The translations under genes were made by a program, and so were the position numbers. The notes under the pieces were generated by a model. The model saw nothing but the letters and a program-made list of their open reading frames with translations, was not told the origin of the DNA and ran no database searches. Below are positions 1-8,219 of a stretch of 64,000 nucleotides of DNA, piece by piece. Within the stretch, counting starts at the first letter, position 1. Each line of letters begins with the position of its first letter. Origin of the DNA: Stenotrophomonas sp. Iso1 (GTDB taxonomy: Bacteria; Pseudomonadota; Gammaproteobacteria; Xanthomonadales; Xanthomonadaceae); contig NZ_JAODBT010000002.1 in assembly GCF_027497995.1 (NCBI RefSeq), positions 558,001 to 622,000 on the forward strand, read 5' to 3'.

Positions 1-204
1 GTTCCGGTGGGTTCCAGCGCCTACTTCGTGCACAGCTACGCCGCACCGGTGACCTCCGACACCGTGGCAGCCTGCCACCACGGCGGCTTGTTCACAGCAG
101 TGGTGCAGCGAGGGCGCCTGTGTGGTGCGCAGTTCCACCCTGAGCGTTCTGCGGGCCCAGGCGCGCGCATCCTTCGCAATTTTCTTGAGATCACAACGCA
201 ATGA
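1..204 (+). CDS. hisH: Imidazole glycerol phosphate synthase, glutaminase subunit (C-terminal part)
   Basis: This is the 3' end of hisH; the start lies left of the window. HisH hydrolyses glutamine and passes ammonia to HisF in the fifth step of histidine synthesis. The visible 67 residues carry QFHPE, which supplies the His and Glu of the class I amidotransferase triad, and a typical C-terminal RILRNFL helix. The TGA stop overlaps the hisA ATG in an ATGA motif, so translation is probably coupled. The catalytic Cys is outside the window. Confidence 0.95.
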   Translation, partial: VPVGSSAYFVHSYAAPVTSDTVAACHHGGLFTAVVQRGRLCGAQFHPERSAGPGARILRNFLEITTQ

Positions 205-935
205 GTTTCATCGTCTATCCCGCGCTGGACATCCGCGAAGGCCGCGTCGTTCGCCTGTTGCAGGGCGATTACGCCAAGCAGACCACTTATGGCGACGACC
301 CGCTGCCACGTGCGCAGGCGTTTGCGGCCATCGGTGCGAATTGGATGCATCTGGTCGACCTGGACGCCGCCAAGGCAGGCGGCTACACGCTGGCGCCGTT
401 GCTGGCCCAGATTGCGTCGAACACGGCGCTGAAAGTGCAGACCGGTGGCGGCGTGCGTGGCCGCGATGATGTCGCTCGTATCCTCGACGCTGGCGCCAGT
501 CGCGTGGTGATTGGCTCGTTGGCGGTGCGTGAGCCCGACAACGTGCAGGTTTGGCTGCAGGAGTTCGGCGCCGAGCATCTGACCATCGCGCTGGACACTC
601 GGCAGGGCGACGACGGCGTGTGGCGCCTGCCGGTGCATGGCTGGACCGAGACCGCCGACATTACGCTGGACGAGCTTTCACAACGTTACGCACAGGCTGG
701 CATGAAGCACCTGCTGTGCACCGATATTTCGCGCGATGGCATGCTCTCCGGGCCCAATATCGACCTCTACGCCCATCTGTCGCGAATGCTTCCTGGCGTC
801 GCGGTGCAGGCATCCGGTGGCGTGCGGGACGTGGCCGACATCCGTGCGTCGAAGGCCGCAGGCTGCGGCGGCGCGGTACTTGGCAAGGCCTTGCTGGAAG
901 GTCACCTGAAACTCGACGAGGCCCTGACATGTTGA
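201..935 (+). CDS. hisA: ProFAR isomerase (phosphoribosylformimino-5-aminoimidazole carboxamide ribotide isomerase)
   Basis: HisA opens the ribose ring of ProFAR by an Amadori rearrangement to make the substrate of HisF-HisH. The 244 residues match the usual length. The protein is a (beta/alpha)8 barrel with the N-terminal motif [14 protein letters not shown], whose Asp10 is the general base, and phosphate-binding GGGVRGRDD and ASGGVRD loops. It overlaps hisH by 4 nt and hisF by 7 nt, so the genes form a tightly packed operon. The homologous HisF follows directly, which separates the two calls. Confidence 0.97.
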   Translation: MSFIVYPALDIREGRVVRLLQGDYAKQTTYGDDPLPRAQAFAAIGANWMHLVDLDAAKAGGYTLAPLLAQIASNTALKVQTGGGVRGRDDVARILDAGASRVVIGSLAVREPDNVQVWLQEFGAEHLTIALDTRQGDDGVWRLPVHGWTETADITLDELSQRYAQAGMKHLLCTDISRDGMLSGPNIDLYAHLSRMLPGVAVQASGGVRDVADIRASKAAGCGGAVLGKALLEGHLKLDEALTC

Positions 936-1705
936 GTCGCCGCATCATTCCGTGCCTGGACGTGCGCGAAGGTCGCGTGGTTAAAGGTGTCAAGTTCCGC
1001 GATCACGTCGACATGGGCGACATCAGTGAGTTGGCATTGCGGTATCGCGATGAAGGCGCGGACGAACTGGTTTTTTACGACATCTCGGCAAGCCCGGAGG
1101 GGCGTTCTGTGGATCGCGAATGGATAGAACGGGTTGCGCGCCTGATCGACATTCCGTTCTGCGTGGCTGGTGGCATCCGCGATGTCGAGACCGCCCGCGC
1201 AGTGCTCAATGCCGGTGCTGACAAGATTTCGATCAATACACCGGCGCTGGAAAATCCCGTGCTGATCGAAGAACTGGCCGAGGCATTTGGCCAGCAATGT
1301 GTGGTGGTCGGCATCGACTCCATCCGCGAGCCCGACGGGCAGTGGCGGGTGCGTTCTTACACGGGCGACCCCGCCAAGACCCGCAGTGAAGCACGGCTCA
1401 CCCTGGACTGGCTGCGTGAAATACAACAGCGCGGCGCGGGGGAAATAGTGCTGAACTGCATGGACAGTGATGGCGTCCGCAAAGGGTATGACATCGCCCA
1501 GCTGCGGCAGGCCCGGGCGTTGTGCACGGTTCCGTTGGTTGCCTCCGGCGGCGCGGGCATGCCCCAGCATTTTGCCGATGTATTCGAACAGGCCGACGTT
1601 GACGGCGCGCTGGCCGCCAGCGTGTTCCACTCAGGTGCCATTGCTATTCCGGAACTCAAACAGTTCCTGCGCAAACAACAGATCGAGGTAAGGGATGTCT
1701 ACTGA
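929..1705 (+). CDS. hisF: Imidazole glycerol phosphate synthase, cyclase subunit
   Basis: HisF uses ammonia from HisH to make imidazole glycerol phosphate and AICAR. The start at 929 is chosen because the protein then begins [15 protein letters not shown], exactly the family N-terminus, with catalytic Asp11. The frame is open further upstream but only as a shadow of hisA. The 258 residues form a (beta/alpha)8 barrel with the second catalytic Asp in VVGIDSI and the phosphate loop ASGGAG. It overlaps hisA by 7 nt and hisIE by 11 nt. Confidence 0.97.
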   Translation: MLSRRIIPCLDVREGRVVKGVKFRDHVDMGDISELALRYRDEGADELVFYDISASPEGRSVDREWIERVARLIDIPFCVAGGIRDVETARAVLNAGADKISINTPALENPVLIEELAEAFGQQCVVVGIDSIREPDGQWRVRSYTGDPAKTRSEARLTLDWLREIQQRGAGEIVLNCMDSDGVRKGYDIAQLRQARALCTVPLVASGGAGMPQHFADVFEQADVDGALAASVFHSGAIAIPELKQFLRKQQIEVRDVY

Positions 1706-2333
1706 ATTCAAGGCGCTTGATCCGGCAGCACTGGACTGGGCCAAGGTCGATGGGCTGATGCCGGTCATCGTGCAGGACGTCGCAACGTTGCGGGTGCTGA
1801 TGCTCGGCTACATGGACCGCGAAGCGTTTGAGAAGACACGCGACAGTGGCAAGGTCACGTTCTTCAGCCGCACAAAAAAACGCCTTTGGACCAAGGGCGA
1901 GACTTCTGGCAATCATCTGGAATTGGTGGATATCGGTGTTGATTGCGACGCCGACACCCTGCTGGTCACTGCCATCCCGCACGGCCCCACTTGCCACACT
2001 GGCAGTGCGAGTTGCTTCACCGCCGCACCAGGTAACTTCCTCGGCGCGCTGGATGCGTTGATCAAGCAGCGCGAACATGATCGCCCGCTCAACAGCTACA
2101 CCACCAAACTGTTCGAGAAGGGTGCGCGCCACATTGCTCAGAAGGTGGGCGAGGAAGGCGTAGAAACCGCGTTGGCCGGTGTCGTGCAACGCGACGAAGA
2201 GCTGCTCGGCGAATCAGCCGACCTGTTATTCCATTTGATCGTGCTGCTGCGCATGCGCGGCCTGTCGCTCGACGATGCCGTGGCGGTGCTCGAAAGCCGG
2301 CATGCGAAGGCAGCCGCGAAGGTGGCGAGCTAA
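1695..2333 (+). CDS. hisI: Bifunctional phosphoribosyl-AMP cyclohydrolase / phosphoribosyl-ATP pyrophosphatase
   Basis: This HisIE fusion catalyses the second and third steps of histidine synthesis. Residues 1 to about 115 are the cyclohydrolase domain, with the metal-binding DCDADTLL and GPTCHTG motifs. Residues from about 120 to 212 are the pyrophosphatase (MazG-like) domain with the metal-binding [13 protein letters not shown] helix, here KVGEEGVET, and AVLESRH near the end. The fused form is usual in gammaproteobacteria. It is the last gene of the his operon; 263 nt without a convincing gene follow. Confidence 0.96.
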   Translation: MSTEFKALDPAALDWAKVDGLMPVIVQDVATLRVLMLGYMDREAFEKTRDSGKVTFFSRTKKRLWTKGETSGNHLELVDIGVDCDADTLLVTAIPHGPTCHTGSASCFTAAPGNFLGALDALIKQREHDRPLNSYTTKLFEKGARHIAQKVGEEGVETALAGVVQRDEELLGESADLLFHLIVLLRMRGLSLDDAVAVLESRHAKAAAKVAS

Positions 2334-2596
2334 GCCTGCTGCCGCAAGCGGGGGGCGGGGATAGACGTCCATCTGGCCGCAGCTGGGGCACTCGAAGCCC
2401 CAGTCCCGGTTGCGAAAGTGGGGTGGGGGAGAGGTCAAGCCTTTGGTCTTGCATCGTGCGCGCTAGGTAGGCATCAATCCGCTTCTCATTCCCACCAACG
2501 GACCTCTTCCACCACTCCCGGCAAAGTTAGCCGCCACGCAGCTGTCGCAGAGCAGGGCGATAATGCGCACTTGCTCATTCACCTGCCGAGGACCCC

Positions 2597-4123
2597 ATGC
2601 GTCAAACTCTGCTGACTGGCCTGTTGCTGGCCTGCGCCCCGTTCGTGGCCACGGCGTCCTGTGTCGAAGGCGCGGTGTTCAATGACGTCAACGGCAACGG
2701 CGTGCAGGACGCGGGCGAAAAGCCACTGGCCGGTATCAAAGTGTCCGACGGCGAGCACATCGTCATTACGGGCAGCGACGGTCGCTATCAACTGCCGGCG
2801 TCAACCCAGCCCAATACCTTTGTCATCAAACCCGCCGGCTATAGCGCCGCCGCACGTAGCGATGGTTTGCCAGACATCTGGCGTGCGAGCACGGGTGAAG
2901 ACGGTACAGCGCAGTGCCGGCCTTTCGCGCTGGTGCCGCAGCCGGACGCTCCGAACAGCTTCCAGGCATTGGTGCTGGCCGACAGCCAAACCGGCAACGC
3001 GCAGGATGTGAGTTACTTCGAGCGGGACATCATCGCGCCGCTGCGCGGAAAGCATCAGGCCCGCCTGGGCATGACCCTGGGTGACATCACCAACGACGAC
3101 CCATCGCTGTACCCGGCTCTGACCGCAGCGGTGACCTCACTCGGCGTGCCATGGCTGCATGTGCCTGGCAATCACGACATGGATATTGGCGCGCAGAGCG
3201 ATGCCGCGTCACTGGCCAGCTACCACCGCTACCTCGGTCCGGACACCTACGCATGGGAGGAGCCGTCTATGGTGTTCATTGGTATGGACGACATCATTGC
3301 CCAGCCTGGCCAGAAGCCGGCGTACGTCGGTGGCCTGCGCGACGACCAGTTTGCCTTCCTTGAGCGTTATCTCCCCACCGTCGCCAAAGACAAACTGGTG
3401 GTACTAGGCTTCCACATTCCGCTGTTTGATCACGCCTATCGCGCTGAAGACCGCGCCCGCCTGTTTGCATTGCTGGAGAAGGTGGAGCATCCGCTGATCT
3501 TCAGCGGTCATACTCACAATCAGAGCCAAGTGTTCTGGGCGGCTGAACAGGGCTGGAAGGGCGCGCGACCGTTGCATGAGTACAACGTTGGCGCGGCCTG
3601 CGGTGCCTTCTGGTCCGGCGTGAAGGATGTACAGGGCATTCCTGATACCACCATGGCCGATGGCACGCCCAATGGCTACGGACTGCTCAACGTGCAGCCG
3701 CAAGGGCGTTACAGCGTCGAGTACCGCGTCGCGCGTGCCGCACAGGACCAGCAGATCGCATTACACGCGCCCAAGGTGCTGCGGCAGGGCGCTTACCCGG
3801 CATGGGGCGTTTACGCCAACGTGTTCATGGGCTACGAAGGCCTGCCGGTTGAATTCCGGGTTGATAGTGGTCAGTGGCAGCCGATGAAACAGGTTAAGCA
3901 GGCTGATCCGCGACTGCTGGTGGAGAACATCGCCGACGACATGGCCGACAGCCTGCGTGGTTACGACCGCTCGCCCGAAGCCGTGCCATCCACGCATCTG
4001 TGGCGTGCAGCGCTACCCACCCAGCTGGCCGAAGGCGAGCACACCGTCGAAGTACGCACCACCTTGAACGGAAAGCAGTACAGCAGTCACACGCGCTACC
4101 AGTTGCAATCGGCAACGCCCTGA
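2597..4123 (+). CDS. Secreted calcineurin-like metallophosphoesterase
   Basis: This 508-residue protein has a Sec signal peptide (about 1-20), an N-terminal SdrD-B-like beta domain with VFNDVNGNGVQDAGE (about 25-110), and a calcineurin-type core. Metal-binding motifs appear in order: LADSQTGN, LGDITND, PGNHDMD, GFHIPL and SGHTHNQ. A C-terminal beta domain follows. The architecture matches metallophosphoesterases with fused N and C domains that act outside the cytoplasm. The substrate cannot be told from sequence; it may be a phosphodiester or phosphoprotein. It appears to be monocistronic, and the peptidase gene to the right is convergent. Confidence 0.9.
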   Translation: MRQTLLTGLLLACAPFVATASCVEGAVFNDVNGNGVQDAGEKPLAGIKVSDGEHIVITGSDGRYQLPASTQPNTFVIKPAGYSAAARSDGLPDIWRASTGEDGTAQCRPFALVPQPDAPNSFQALVLADSQTGNAQDVSYFERDIIAPLRGKHQARLGMTLGDITNDDPSLYPALTAAVTSLGVPWLHVPGNHDMDIGAQSDAASLASYHRYLGPDTYAWEEPSMVFIGMDDIIAQPGQKPAYVGGLRDDQFAFLERYLPTVAKDKLVVLGFHIPLFDHAYRAEDRARLFALLEKVEHPLIFSGHTHNQSQVFWAAEQGWKGARPLHEYNVGAACGAFWSGVKDVQGIPDTTMADGTPNGYGLLNVQPQGRYSVEYRVARAAQDQQIALHAPKVLRQGAYPAWGVYANVFMGYEGLPVEFRVDSGQWQPMKQVKQADPRLLVENIADDMADSLRGYDRSPEAVPSTHLWRAALPTQLAEGEHTVEVRTTLNGKQYSSHTRYQLQSATP

Positions 4124-4230
4124 TCGTCGTGCGGCGGCTATGGTGTTGGCTAGGAAGGCTGAGTCGGGCGGATGACTCAGTCTCTACGGGTATTCGTCGG
4201 TCAACGGATACGCGCTGATCAACGACGAAT

Positions 4231-5223
4231 TCAGGGCCCCTTCCTGGTGCCGGACTGCCGCGCTGCCTTATCTGCGCGGATCGGCACGGCGCGCTTGGGC
4301 TGATACACGAATGGGTAGGGCACGGCAGCGCTCACGGGCAGGCTGCCGCGCCATTTCGCCAGGACGTCCGTGATCGCTTGACCGGCCAGGAACTGCGGCT
4401 CGGAAGGGCGCTCACCTTCCTCCTTCTCGCGTCGCCGCACCGTCATCTTCGTCAGCGAATAAGCGGTGTTGAAGTCGTTCGTGGTATTCATCGCTTCGAC
4501 CAGAAATGCGCGTCCGAACCACGTTGCGCTGTCGGTATTGCCGCAGCCGAACGAGGGGCGGTCCTTGCGTGCTGCGGTGATGATCATGCGGTTGGGTGCC
4601 TGCAGCGCTGGGATGAAGCCGCCTGCAAAACAGGCAGAAACCACAATTACCGCATTGCCGATCTTCGCGTGGTCCAGCAGCTGCGCCAGATCACCCGGTG
4701 CCAGATAGTCTTCTTCGTTTCTGCCCGTATGCAGGTAGAAGCTGTTGTCGCTCAGGCCATGGCTGCTGAGGTACAGGAACAACACATCTTCCTCGGGATC
4801 GAGAGTCTTGCCGAGCGTATCCAGCGCGTAGCCGAGGCTCTCATAAGTAGCCAATGGCATAGCGTTTTCGCCGGTGCGCGTTTGTGGATGGTTGATCAGG
4901 CTGACCATCCGTCCCGCAGCATCCCAGCGTTGTGATGAAAGTTGCTGCAGGTAGACGACCTCATTGCGGAAGACATCTTCATCGCTGTCACCGGCGACGC
5001 CCAGGACATACATGTCGGTCACGCCTGGGCGCTGCGGTGCCAGTCTAGCCAGCGCGGAGTCGAGCAATGCCTGCTGGGTACCTTCCAACTTCGGCGTCGT
5101 GGCTTGTCGTACATCAACTGCCGGCGGGGTCGCCATGACCGGCCACACACAGGCAACCAGTGCACTGGCAAGGCATGCGGTGCGCAGGCGGACGAGCAGC
5201 TGACGGGTAGGGCGATTGTGCAT
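4231..5223 (-). CDS. Secreted C13-family (legumain/caspase-fold) cysteine peptidase
   Basis: The 330-residue product has an N-terminal signal (hydrophobic stretch ACLASALVACVWPVMA). Its core carries the clan CD pair: LYLSSHG, which supplies the catalytic His, and VVSACFAGGF, which supplies the catalytic Cys. This is the pattern of bacterial peptidase C13 proteins related to legumain and GPI transamidase. The location is probably periplasmic or cell-surface. Family knowledge suggests cleavage after Asn or Asp, but the target is unknown. It converges on the phosphoesterase gene and has no obvious operon partner. Confidence 0.85.
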   Translation of the reverse strand: MHNRPTRQLLVRLRTACLASALVACVWPVMATPPAVDVRQATTPKLEGTQQALLDSALARLAPQRPGVTDMYVLGVAGDSDEDVFRNEVVYLQQLSSQRWDAAGRMVSLINHPQTRTGENAMPLATYESLGYALDTLGKTLDPEEDVLFLYLSSHGLSDNSFYLHTGRNEEDYLAPGDLAQLLDHAKIGNAVIVVSACFAGGFIPALQAPNRMIITAARKDRPSFGCGNTDSATWFGRAFLVEAMNTTNDFNTAYSLTKMTVRRREKEEGERPSEPQFLAGQAITDVLAKWRGSLPVSAAVPYPFVYQPKRAVPIRADKAARQSGTRKGP

Positions 5224-5330
5224 GGGCAGGAAGGCGCATGAATGGTTGCGCGATTCTATCCATTCGGCGTGATGATCAAGGCGTTGGTATGAGAAGCAAT
5301 GGGCGGATCACCGGCCAGGTGAGTCGCCTG

Positions 5331-5726
5331 TTACCAACAGGCATCGTGGACACGGTTGTCCCAGTGGCTGGAAAGCGCGAAGTCACGTTTCAACCCTGCC
5401 TTTGCATAAGCTTCGGCGCGGCCCTTTCTGGCCCGCTCGCAGGCTGTGGCTGCGGGTGCTTTCCGTGAGCGACCGGAGCGGTAGCGTCCGCTGGCCCGCC
5501 TCTCAGGACGCGCTTCACGGCGCAACGACGCTATCCGCGTCTGCATGGAGGGGGCGACGGCGTCGGGCGTTGCGTCCCAGCTTCGCAGCGTCGCGCCTTC
5601 GCACGGCAAGGATTGATAGGACACAGTACCTGCCTCGCTGCACTTGAAGACCGGTTGGCTGTGAGCAGTCATGGCGAAAAAGCAGGTGAGCAGGGTGATG
5701 ACGGTCAAGCGGGTGACGTAGCGCAT
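5331..5726 (-). CDS. Small secreted DUF4124-like protein
   Basis: This 131-residue protein has a signal peptide (about 1-23, ending in TAHS-Q) followed by VFKCSEAGTVSYQSLPCEG, the Cys-containing pattern of the DUF4124 domain common in Xanthomonadaceae. The remainder is very Arg-rich (RRASGRYRSGRSRK), followed by a Cys-containing helical tail. It probably acts in the periplasm, but its function is unknown. It lies between the C13 peptidase and the tRNA cluster and reads away from the tRNAs. Confidence 0.75.
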   Translation of the reverse strand: MRYVTRLTVITLLTCFFAMTAHSQPVFKCSEAGTVSYQSLPCEGATLRSWDATPDAVAPSMQTRIASLRREARPERRASGRYRSGRSRKAPAATACERARKGRAEAYAKAGLKRDFALSSHWDNRVHDACW

Positions 5727-5900
5727 CGCGCCATCCTTGTGCGATCAGGTGTGTACTACCTTGTCGCGTCCCATGCAGGCAGGCATCGGGAATTGGGGTG
5801 GCGGTGATGTAAGGCTTCCGCTGTGGTGTGTTGAGTGCTTGTCTTGCTGCAATAACGTTCGGTGCGCCGCGTCATGTGAAGAAAAAATTTCACAAATGTC

Positions 5901-5929
5901 TTGCGGGCCTAAAAAAGGCCCGCTATTAT
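5901..5929 (+). promoter_or_regulatory. Sigma-70 promoter of the tRNA-Ala/Glu array
   Basis: TTGCGG at 5901-5906 and TATTAT at 5924-5929 are separated by 17 nt and sit about 19 nt before the first tRNA. The spacer contains a G/C inverted repeat around an A-run, which could also act as a terminator for upstream transcription. Confidence 0.7.
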
Positions 5930-5947
5930 TTCGTTCTCGGCAACGTC

Positions 5948-6023
5948 GGGGCCATAGCTCAGCTGGGAGAGCGCCTGCATGGCATGCAGGAGGTCAGCGG
6001 TTCGATCCCGCTTGGCTCCACCA
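5948..6023 (+). tRNA. tRNA-Ala (GGC), copy 1
   Basis: A 76-nt cloverleaf with CCA encoded. The acceptor stem is GGGGCCA/TGGCTCC, the D-arm AGCTCAGCTGGGAGAGC, and the anticodon loop ATGGCAT gives anticodon GGC. An identical copy lies at 6284-6359. Confidence 0.97.
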
Positions 6024-6024
6024 C

Positions 6025-6048
6025 ATCCGGACATTAGGCCGTCCGGAT
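6025..6048 (+). other. Stem-loop in the tRNA spacer, copy 1
   Basis: One nucleotide after the tRNA-Ala CCA, ATCCGGAC (6025-6032) and GTCCGGAT (6041-6048) pair perfectly around the loop ATTAGGCC. The second tRNA-Ala is followed by a hairpin with the same loop and compensated stem changes. Confidence 0.7.
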
Positions 6049-6077
6049 TGTCGAATAAAATTTGATGAAGTTTACGC

Positions 6078-6153
6078 GTCCCCATCGTCTAGAGGCCTAG
6101 GACATCACCCTTTCACGGTGGCGACCGGGGTTCGAATCCCCGTGGGGACGCCA
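6078..6153 (+). tRNA. tRNA-Glu (TTC), copy 1
   Basis: A 76-nt tRNA with acceptor stem GTCCCCA/TGGGGAC, anticodon loop CTTTCAC (anticodon TTC), T-arm GGTTCGAATCC and an encoded CCA. It is paired with the preceding tRNA-Ala, and the pair is repeated at 6284-6486. Confidence 0.97.
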
Positions 6154-6283
6154 TTCATCACGTTGTACCGGGTTCCAAATTTTGGAGCTTTGTTGGAGGG
6201 GCGCCAAGTGCCAGGCGCGATGGAAGAAAAAGCTTCCATTTCCAACAAAACCCCGTCATAATGGCGGGCTAGCAACAAGACGT

Positions 6284-6359
6284 GGGGCCATAGCTCAGCT
6301 GGGAGAGCGCCTGCATGGCATGCAGGAGGTCAGCGGTTCGATCCCGCTTGGCTCCACCA
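6284..6359 (+). tRNA. tRNA-Ala (GGC), copy 2
   Basis: Identical in sequence to the copy at 5948-6023. A -10-like CATAAT at 6257-6262 suggests it may have its own weak promoter, although co-transcription with the first pair is more likely. Confidence 0.97.
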
Positions 6360-6360
6360 A

Positions 6361-6384
6361 ATTCGGATATTAGGCCATCCGAAT
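6361..6384 (+). other. Stem-loop in the tRNA spacer, copy 2
   Basis: ATTCGGAT (6361-6368) and ATCCGAAT (6377-6384) pair around ATTAGGCC. Compared with copy 1, two base pairs have changed on both sides while the loop is unchanged, which suggests the structure is kept by selection. Confidence 0.7.
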
Positions 6385-6410
6385 CACAACTTGAGATTTG
6401 AAGAATACGC

Positions 6411-6486
6411 GTCCCCATCGTCTAGAGGCCTAGGACATCACCCTTTCACGGTGGCGACCGGGGTTCGAATCCCCGTGGGGACGCCA
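6411..6486 (+). tRNA. tRNA-Glu (TTC), copy 2
   Basis: Identical to the tRNA at 6078-6153, with anticodon TTC and encoded CCA. It is the last tRNA of the array and is followed within 10 nt by an intrinsic terminator. Confidence 0.97.
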
Positions 6487-6493
6487 TTTCATA

Positions 6494-6523
6494 AAAAGCT
6501 CCGGGAAACCGGGGCTTTTTTCT
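6494..6523 (+). terminator. Intrinsic terminator of the tRNA array
   Basis: AAGCTCCGG pairs with CCGGGGCTT around a GAAA-type loop and is followed by a T-run. Confidence 0.85.
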
Positions 6524-6794
6524 TGCGTGTTGTTTGCCGGGACGGTTGTCGTCGTAGTTTGCCTTCAGGCTGCGGGTCTCCCTCAATGCTGTGGCAGCCG
6601 ATCTGGTGGGCAGGACTGGCCTTCCGGTTTCTTGGCTTTCTGGAAATTCATCCCAGTCTGTGGATGTTTCGCTGGCCGATATGTGGCTCATCGCATGATT
6701 GCGAAAGATCGGTAGCGGCGGATGTGGTTGTAGCATCGTCACCCGCCCTGCTCCTGGGGGCCGTGGGCCGCGTTGATCTGCTGCTGTGACGCAT
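6524..6794. other. Intergenic region without a convincing gene
   Basis: No supported coding region between the tRNA terminator and the terminator of the beta-oxidation operon. The open frames here lack family-like composition, and one of them reads back through the tRNA-Glu. Confidence 0.5.
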
Positions 6795-6822
6795 AGAAAA
6801 GGGCAGCCTTGCAGCTGCCCTT
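6795..6822 (-). terminator. Intrinsic terminator of the beta-oxidation operon
   Basis: AAGGGCAGC (6799-6807) and GCTGCCCTT (6814-6822) form a stem. Read on the minus strand it ends in TTTTC, 26 nt past the thiolase stop. Confidence 0.8.
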
Positions 6823-6847
6823 CTTCACTGTTACGTGCCGTGTTGGA

Positions 6848-8056
6848 TTACAGCGACTCGAAGATGCCCGCTGCGCCCATGCCGGTGCCGATGCACATGG
6901 TGACCATGCCGTACTTCTGCTGGCGACGGCGCATGCCGTGCAGCAGTGTTGCGGTGCGGATCGCGCCGGTCGCGCCCAGTGGGTGACCCAGGGCAATGGC
7001 GCCGCCCAGTGGATTGATCTTGGACGGGTCCAGGCCGCAATCGCGGATGACGGCCAATGACTGTGCGGCAAAGGCTTCGTTCAGTTCGATCCAATCCAGC
7101 TGATCCTGGCTCAGGCCGGCCTGCTTGAGCGCCTTGGGGATTGCGGCGATCGGGCCGATGCCCATTACTTCCGGGCGCACGCCGGCGACCGAGAAGCTGA
7201 CAAAACGCGCCAGCGGAGTCAGGCCGTAATCCTTGATGGCCTGTTCCGACGCCAGCAGCACTGCGCCAGCACCATCGCTCATCTGCGAGGAATTGCCTGC
7301 GGTGACGGTGCCGCCGAACTGGCCGTTGCGGAATACCGGGCGCAGCTTGGCCAAGCCTTCGGCAGACGAATCTACGCGCGGACCTTCGTCGGTGTCTGCG
7401 AGTTTGTTGCGGGTGATGATGCGCTTGCCGTCAGCGAGGTCAGGCAGGTGCGAGACGATGTCGTACGGGCTGATTTCGTCTTTGAACTCGCCGTTCTGGA
7501 TCGCAGTGATGGCCTTCTGATGCGACGCCAGCGCGAATGCATCCTGCTCATCGCGGGAGACCTTCCATTCCTCGGCGACCTTCTCGGCAGTGATGCCCAT
7601 GCCGTAGGCGATGGCGACGTGGTCGTTGTCGAACACGCTCGGTGCCATGGCGATCTTATTGCCCATCATCGGCACCATCGACATTGATTCAGTGCCGCCG
7701 GCCAGCATCAGATCGCTGTTGCCCAGACGGATCTGGTCAGCGGCCATTGCCACAGCCTGCAGGCCGGAGGAGCAGAAGCGGTTCACCGTCTGCGCGGCGA
7801 TGGTGTTCGGCAGGCCGGCCAGCAGCACGCCGATGCGCGCCACGTTCATGCCTTGCTCGGCTTCAGGCATGGCGCAGCCGATGATGGCGTCGTCGATGCG
7901 GTTGACGTCCACGCCCGGGGCCTGGGCGACCACGGAGCGGAGCACGTGGGCGAGCATGTCGTCCGGGCGAGTGTTGCGGAACATGCCCTTGGGCGCCTTG
8001 CCGACCGGAGTACGGGTGGCGGCGACGATGTAGGCGTCCTGGATTTGCTTGGTCAT
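6848..8056 (-). CDS. fadA: Acetyl-CoA C-acyltransferase (3-ketoacyl-CoA thiolase)
   Basis: This 402-residue thiolase cleaves 3-ketoacyl-CoA in the last step of beta-oxidation. The start at 8056 gives MTKQIQDAYIVAATRTPVGK, the normal thiolase N-terminus; the open frame to the left of it in translation has no family features. The active-site Cys is in NRFCSSGLQA, the GNSSQMSDGAGA and GGAIALGHPLGATGA motifs supply His residues, and CIGTGMGAAGIFE gives the second catalytic Cys. It is downstream of the FadB-like gene in the same operon, 163 nt away. fadA is used by function; it could also be labelled fadI-like. Confidence 0.93.
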   Translation of the reverse strand: MTKQIQDAYIVAATRTPVGKAPKGMFRNTRPDDMLAHVLRSVVAQAPGVDVNRIDDAIIGCAMPEAEQGMNVARIGVLLAGLPNTIAAQTVNRFCSSGLQAVAMAADQIRLGNSDLMLAGGTESMSMVPMMGNKIAMAPSVFDNDHVAIAYGMGITAEKVAEEWKVSRDEQDAFALASHQKAITAIQNGEFKDEISPYDIVSHLPDLADGKRIITRNKLADTDEGPRVDSSAEGLAKLRPVFRNGQFGGTVTAGNSSQMSDGAGAVLLASEQAIKDYGLTPLARFVSFSVAGVRPEVMGIGPIAAIPKALKQAGLSQDQLDWIELNEAFAAQSLAVIRDCGLDPSKINPLGGAIALGHPLGATGAIRTATLLHGMRRRQQKYGMVTMCIGTGMGAAGIFESL

Positions 8057-8163
8057 TGTGGTGATCTCGAAAAGCGGAAACGGGGAACAGGGAGCCGTGA
8101 ATGAAGCGCGACACACGTTGTCTGGTGCGGATTCTTCGGCAACGTTCCAGTTGGAATTTCGAT

Positions 8164-8213
8164 GGGAAGCGGGGCAGGGAGTCGTCATCCGACTCCCTGT
8201 TCCTGCGCTTCCC
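8164..8213 (-). promoter_or_regulatory. Long hairpin between the fadB-like and fadA genes
   Basis: An inner perfect 10-bp stem (8175-8184 with 8190-8199, loop TCATC) lies inside an outer 8-bp stem (GGGAAGCG at 8164-8171 with CGCTTCCC at 8206-8213). It starts 6 nt after the fadB-like stop codon. There is no T-run, so RNA stabilisation or differential expression is more likely than termination. Confidence 0.6.
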
Positions 8214-8219
8214 CCTGCA

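Noticed and set aside
2226..2438. Minus-strand frame with FECPSCGQ after hisIE
   Set aside because: The CxxC looks like a zinc finger, but half of the frame is antisense to hisIE and it has no start signal or recognised family.
6446..6742. 98-codon minus-strand frame next to the tRNA array
   Set aside because: Its end (GFEPRSPP) is the antisense of tRNA-Glu, a common false gene.
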